NCBI GenBank assembly: GCA_000416085.1
Contig: KE356579.1
Location: forward strand, 2,823,265 to 2,832,375
Direction: 5' to 3'
From: a halophilic archaeon J07HX64
Lineage (GTDB): Archaea > Halobacteriota > Halobacteria > Halobacteriales > Haloarculaceae
DNA: 9,111 nt
Position numbers and translations under genes: made by a program. Of this stretch, positions 6,407 through 9,111 are shown in pieces. Position 1 is the first letter of the stretch; every line of letters starts with the position of its first letter. The notes beneath the pieces are model-generated. The model saw nothing but the letters and a program-made list of their open reading frames with translations. It searched no databases and was not told the origin of the DNA.

Positions 6407-6489
6407 GACTGTGGGCTGTGTATCGGAGATAGCGCGAGGGCAAGACCGCGCCCCGTGTTGTAGAAGTGGAGTCGAACCCTTTGTCCATG

Positions 6490-6573
6490 TGCGAGGGATG
6501 CGATTTGAACGCATGGACCCCTACGGGAGCGGATCTTGAGTCCGCCGCCTTTTCCTGGCTTGGCTACCCTCGC
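6490..6573 (-). tRNA. tRNA-Leu (anticodon CAA)
   Basis: The 84-base class II cloverleaf reads on the minus strand. The acceptor GCGAGGG pairs with CCCTCGC, with discriminator A at 6490. The D arm is GCC...GGC. The anticodon stem GCGGA/TCCGC closes the loop CTCAAGA, so the anticodon is CAA, reading UUG leucine codons. A long variable arm (CCC GTA GGG) is the class II mark expected of Leu and Ser tRNAs. The T arm is ATGCG TTCAAAT CGCAT. CCA is not encoded and there is no intron. It lies downstream of the TFB gene on the same strand. Confidence 0.97.
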
Positions 6574-6647
6574 ACGTGTCGGTCCGCGAACTACTGTACC
6601 GACGGGCCTCTCGCCCGTGACCAGAGATTGGCGTCCGTAGATTAAAA

Positions 6648-7541
6648 TCACACGGCTTCGGCCGTCACCCCTCTGTCCTCCTGCAGGTCGTAGTACGTCG
6701 ACCGGACAGTGACCGGTGCGACATCGGCCACGTCGGCGGCCTCCTGCTGGGTGAGTTCGTACTCGGCCTGCCGTGCGGCGGTGTACAGGCAGGCGGCGGC
6801 GACCCCGCTCGGGTTGCGGCCGGTGTCGATACCGGTCTCGCGGGCCTCGGTAGCGAGTGTCCGCGCCCGCCGCTCGATATCGTCTGGGGCGTCGAGTTTG
6901 GACGCGAACCGGGCCAGATACTCGCGGGGGTCGATCGGACCGGTCGGCAGTCCGAGTTCGCGGTTCATCGCGCTGTATGCCACATCGAGTTCGTCACGGG
7001 TGGCCTTCGCGGCCTCGGTTATCTCGGGGAGCGTCCGCGAGACACTGGCCGTTCGGCAGGTTGCGTACACCGCCGCGGCCGCAAAGCCCTCGATAGAGCG
7101 GCCCTGCAGGAGCTCCGCATCCTGTGCGGACTCGAACAGGACACACGCACGGTCGCGGATGTGCGTCGGCAGGTCGAGCGTGCTCACGAGCTGTCGTATC
7201 TCGGTGAACGCGTAGATGCGGTTGCGCTCTGCTTTGCTTCGCACCTGACTTCGCTTGTGCTGGCGGCGCATCCGGGCGAGCTGCCGGCGCTTCCGTCCCT
7301 TTGTCCGCGTGGACCTGCCGATCTCCGTCGAGAGCCCGCGGTCGTGGCGCGACCGGGTCAACGGTGCACCCGTCCGCTCCGGGTTCGTGTCGTCGTCCTC
7401 GAAGGAGCGCCACTCCGGCCCCGGGTCGATCGCATGCTCGTCGACCACGAGCCCACACTGCACACAGACTGTCTCGCAATCGTCCGACTGTAGCCGCCCG
7501 TCACACTCCGGGCAAACCTGAACTGGCGTCGTTGCTGCCAT
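6648..7541 (-). CDS. tfb: Transcription initiation factor IIB (TFB)
   Basis: The gene encodes 297 residues from ATG (7539-7541) to TGA (6648-6650). The N-terminal zinc ribbon has Cys10, 13, 26 and 29. The conserved GPEWRSFEDDD and TGAPLTRSRHDRGLSTEIG stretch (about 41-75), the region that enters the RNA polymerase active centre, is followed by a basic linker. Two cyclin-like repeats follow, each with a hallmark run: GRSIEGFAAAAVYATCR (147-163) and GRNPSGVAAACLYTAAR (241-257). TFB binds the TBP-TATA complex and recruits RNA polymerase. Haloarchaea usually have several TFB paralogues; this could be any of them. A GTG directly precedes the ATG and could be the true start. A consensus TATA box lies 26-33 bases upstream, so the message is probably leaderless. 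TTTTAAT just after the stop may end transcription before the tRNA gene. Confidence 0.96.
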   Translation of the reverse strand: MAATTPVQVCPECDGRLQSDDCETVCVQCGLVVDEHAIDPGPEWRSFEDDDTNPERTGAPLTRSRHDRGLSTEIGRSTRTKGRKRRQLARMRRQHKRSQVRSKAERNRIYAFTEIRQLVSTLDLPTHIRDRACVLFESAQDAELLQGRSIEGFAAAAVYATCRTASVSRTLPEITEAAKATRDELDVAYSAMNRELGLPTGPIDPREYLARFASKLDAPDDIERRARTLATEARETGIDTGRNPSGVAAACLYTAARQAEYELTQQEAADVADVAPVTVRSTYYDLQEDRGVTAEAV

Positions 7542-7566
7542 CACCTCCTGCTTCGTGCCGAGCGAG

Positions 7567-7574
7567 TATTTAAA
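7567..7574 (-). promoter_or_regulatory. TATA box of the TFB gene
   Basis: The minus strand reads TTTAAATA, a near-perfect archaeal TATA box, 26-33 bases before the ATG at 7541. The expected transcription start is near 7544, at the GTG that precedes the ATG. Confidence 0.7.
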
Positions 7575-7617
7575 CGGATGTCAGAAGCGGCAATAATTGC
7601 TGGAGGCGGCTCACAGA

Positions 7618-7638
7618 ACCTACCGGTAACCGGTAGGT
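7618..7638. repeat. Perfect 21-base palindrome upstream of TFB
   Basis: ACCTACCGGT, one central A, then ACCGGTAGGT: ten perfectly paired bases on each side. It lies about 45 bases upstream of the TFB TATA box. The position and symmetry suit a dimeric regulator site. The one-base centre argues against a simple RNA hairpin unless some central bases stay unpaired. Confidence 0.6.
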
Positions 7639-7896
7639 AAGTTCGGTCGCGCGACGGTGAGTCGTTTGCAACTGAGGGCGACCCGCCACCGAGGAAGCCG
7701 AACGGCGTAGCGAGCGCGACACGCACCCAGCCGAAACTGTTCCATCGCGGCATATCCGGGGTGTACACAGCACAGGGGAACGATACTGGCTCGTTCCCGT
7801 ACCGCGGTCTGTCGGCAACGGGGTGGCGACAGAGCTTGCCGGACCTCGGGCCACAGCCCGGAGCTGACAACACAACGGTCACACCGGACAGCCAAC
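7639..7896. other. Non-coding stretch, possible dispersed repeat or RNA
   Basis: No gene can be supported between the palindrome and the promoter of the 7929 gene. The stretch contains a perfect 10-base palindrome GTCGCGCGAC (7646-7655), a hairpin GGCG ACC CGCC and several GCCGAA words. Minus-strand reading frames cross it but continue antisense through the 7929 gene, so they look spurious. Their translations (for example FGFLGGGSPSVANDS) remind me of spurious products seen repeatedly in haloarchaeal genomes, which would fit a dispersed repeat; I cannot verify this. Confidence 0.35.
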
Positions 7897-7909
7897 CTTT
7901 TTGTGTAAA
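7897..7909 (+). promoter_or_regulatory. TATA-like region for the 7929 gene
   Basis: CTTTTTGTGTAAA lies 20-32 bases before the ATG at 7929, a distance that fits a leaderless start. It is AT-rich in a GC-rich setting but not a clean TATA consensus. Confidence 0.35.
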
Positions 7910-7928
7910 GAGAGGACAAATACGGGCA

Positions 7929-8432
7929 ATGGGTCTGTCGGAGCTCGCCGCGGGGCTGGAGGTGACCGAGAGCCAGGAGGAGCGCGGCGTGGCGACTGTC
8001 GATACAACCGGCACGGACCTGGCGGAGCGGCTCGAACAGTTTGCCGAGCGGTTACCGTGCACACCAGCAGAGGCGGAGACAGTGCTGGAGCGGTACGCCG
8101 CGGGCGCGTCCGTTGGCACGGCAGCCCACACCGCCGGTGTCGCGCCGGTGACAGCGGCAAAGACACTGCACCTGCTGGGTGAGTCGGTCTCTCCGCTGGG
8201 GCCAACCGGTCGGGAGATCCTCCGTGACTGGCTCGCCGGTGAACTCTCGCGGACAGAGGCAGTCGAGCTCGCACGGGTCGGCGAGGCAGAGTTCGCGCTG
8301 GCGACATACGTCGAGACCCACGAGCCGATTGAGGCGGCCTGTGCGGCTGTTGAGGGTGTGCTCGCGGCCGACCGCCTGACCGAGGAGTCGCCGCTCGCCG
8401 ACGCGACCGGCGACACGACCGAGTTTCTGTGA
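7929..8432 (+). CDS. Conserved-looking helical protein with HTH-like segment
   Basis: The gene encodes 167 residues from ATG (7929) to TGA (8430-8432). The frame is open further upstream to 7761, but the earlier part has a different composition, and an AT-rich promoter-like region lies just before 7929. The protein is acidic and almost entirely helical. Residues about 58-82 (AGASVGTAAHTAGVAPVTAAKTL) have the spacing of a helix-turn-helix, with Ala-Ala before the turn. A second, similar helical block follows at about 100-130 (WLAGELSRTEAVELARVGEA). It could be a small DNA-binding regulator, but no named family is certain. The product is probably cytoplasmic: it has no signal peptide or membrane segment. 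Codon use (G/C in third position) supports this strand over the antisense frame. Confidence 0.8.
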   Translation: MGLSELAAGLEVTESQEERGVATVDTTGTDLAERLEQFAERLPCTPAEAETVLERYAAGASVGTAAHTAGVAPVTAAKTLHLLGESVSPLGPTGREILRDWLAGELSRTEAVELARVGEAEFALATYVETHEPIEAACAAVEGVLAADRLTEESPLADATGDTTEFL

Positions 8433-8499
8433 GCGCCACCGCTGACCTCTGTCTCATCACGACCCTCTCGGTACCCACCAGGAGCTCTGTTCGACTGTT

Positions 8500-8685
8500 G
8501 TGAGCTACCGACACAGTGCCACCGTCGCGCTCGTGGGCCTGACATCGACAGTCGCTATTGTGGTCTACCCGCGCGGTGGCCTGCTCGTTCGGGTCGGTCT
8601 GGTGTTGATCCCTTCGATGATATCGGTCGTGCTGGTCGGCTATCCCCTCTCGAGGCTCGGACGACTGCCCGCGGACGAACGGTAA
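8500..8685 (+). CDS. Small two-helix membrane protein
   Basis: The gene encodes 61 residues from GTG (8500-8502) to TAA (8683-8685). Two hydrophobic segments are clear, about residues 7-23 (ATVALVGLTSTVAIVVY) and 28-47 (LLVRVGLVLIPSMISVVLVG), with a short loop containing PRGG and a charged end (PADER). GTG is the only usable start after an in-frame TGA at 8443-8445. AGGAG at 8480-8484 is about 15 bases upstream, too far for a good ribosome site. The gene lies between two plus-strand genes, 67 bases after one and 33 before the next, and may be co-transcribed. The function is unknown. It could be spurious given its size, but the membrane pattern is coherent. Confidence 0.55.
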   Translation: MSYRHSATVALVGLTSTVAIVVYPRGGLLVRVGLVLIPSMISVVLVGYPLSRLGRLPADER

Positions 8686-8718
8686 CCCTCTTTCCCGTAC
8701 AGCCACGAAATCCAGATA

Positions 8719-9111
8719 ATGCGAATAGAGCTGCGGGTCTGCAGGCACTGTTTCGATGGCGAGCACGACAACGAGCACAAGCAGGCAGTCACCCGCGACT
8801 TGATCACCTGCGTCCGGACGGTCCGGGAGCACCAGGGCGAACTGGACCTCGAGGATATGCACATCCGGCTGGTCAGCGAGGGGGACAGTGACGATGGTCG
8901 GCCTGCGACGCTCCTGACGGTGGGGGTGACAATCCGGAACGGGCAGGTTGTCATCTCGGACACACAGCTCATCACGAGGGGCGAGAACGGCTATATGCTG
9001 GTGTACACGAGCCCGCAGGACGCGCTAAAGCTGCTCGCAGGCAATATCGACGAACTCGGCACGGTGGTCGGCGAGGAGATTGCGCCGGAACTGTCGCCGG
9101 AGGGCACAGAG
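8719..9111 (+). CDS. Unrecognised protein, 3' end outside window
   Basis: An open frame runs from ATG (8719-8721) to the window end, 131 residues with no stop. It begins MRIELRVCRHCFDGEHD, with a CxxC pair at Cys8 and Cys11 and His residues close by, then a helical charged stretch (AVTRDLITCVRTVREHQGELDL). A beta-rich part follows (TLLTVGVTIRNGQVVIS), and later YTSPQDALKLLAGNIDEL. Codon use is strongly G/C-ending. No ribosome site or clear TATA box precedes the ATG, and the 33-base gap after the small membrane-protein gene allows co-transcription. The CxxC might bind metal, but a single pair is weak evidence. I do not recognise the family. Confidence 0.75.
   Translation, partial: MRIELRVCRHCFDGEHDNEHKQAVTRDLITCVRTVREHQGELDLEDMHIRLVSEGDSDDGRPATLLTVGVTIRNGQVVISDTQLITRGENGYMLVYTSPQDALKLLAGNIDELGTVVGEEIAPELSPEGTE

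Larger units (their letters stand above)
6061..6489. other. Intergenic stretch between helicase promoter and tRNA-Leu
   Basis: There is no secure gene in these ~430 bases. A hairpin-forming sequence lies at 6158-6179, and a short minus-strand reading frame at 6236-6406 shows haloarchaeal-looking codon use. Other open frames run through the tRNA gene and are not credible. Minus-strand bases 6389-6412 can also be read in another frame as VCGVC...C, but no start codon supports that. Confidence 0.4.

Noticed and set aside
6461..6485. GGAGTCGAACCC, looking like part of a second tRNA T arm next to tRNA-Leu
   Set aside because: On the strand where the loop would read TTCGACT, the flanking bases do not pair beyond two positions, and no acceptor stem is present.
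7541..8545. Minus-strand 334-residue open frame
   Set aside because: It lies antisense to the 7929-8432 gene, which has the expected codon bias. Its Ser/Arg-rich translation has no domain, and it crosses the TFB promoter.
1..9111. CRISPR array or known defence cluster
   Set aside because: No regularly spaced short repeats are present, and no cas, restriction, toxin-antitoxin or integrase motifs were found. The helicase alone does not make a defence system.

Overview
This window reads as chromosomal DNA of a haloarchaeon (class Halobacteria). Most genes are GC-rich with G/C-ending codons. Products are acidic, TATA-like boxes lie about 25-30 bases before start codons (the leaderless pattern), and two Tat-lipoprotein signal peptides are present. 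It also carries a RIO1-type kinase, a TFB (archaeal TFIIB), an archaeal DUF357 protein and a class II tRNA-Leu. I cannot name the genus from sequence alone.

Layout. Positions 1-684 (+) hold the 3' part of a Rio1 protein kinase gene, convergent with a small membrane-protein gene (700-1050, -). A 341-base gap precedes a DUF357 gene (1392-1673, -). That gene diverges from a Tat lipoprotein gene (1845-3086, +) whose C-terminal domain resembles the globular part of haloarchaeal type IV pilins. Positions 3153-3390 (-) are a broken copy of the end of the downstream helicase gene. Positions 3391-4276 form an AT-rich island with one Tat lipoprotein gene (3496-4074, -). Positions 4267-6030 (-) hold a Rad3/XPD/DinG-like helicase with four cysteines suited to an Fe-S cluster. 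A mostly non-coding stretch leads to tRNA-Leu(CAA) (6490-6573, -) and a TFB gene (6648-7541, -) with a strong TATA box. Next come a perfect 21-base palindrome and about 260 bases of non-coding but unusual sequence. The window ends with three plus-strand genes of unknown function: a helical, HTH-like protein (7929-8432), a small membrane protein (8500-8685) and a gene cut by the window end (8719-9111).

How it fits together. Most of the window is ordinary archaeal core and accessory sequence: ribosome maturation (Rio1), transcription initiation (TFB), translation (tRNA) and DNA processing (helicase). The most unusual part is 3153-4521. There the last ~80 codons of the helicase gene occur twice as direct repeats, about 96% identical over 113 bases and exactly identical over a further 29. 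Between them lies an 886-base, low-GC segment with an orphan lipoprotein gene. The copy joined to the helicase body keeps the frame; the other is frameshifted and has no gene body. The simplest reading is that foreign DNA entered the 3' end of the helicase gene and brought, or duplicated, a replacement gene end. No integrase or transposase is visible, so it would be a remnant or a recombination product. I do not see a complete new multi-gene system here.
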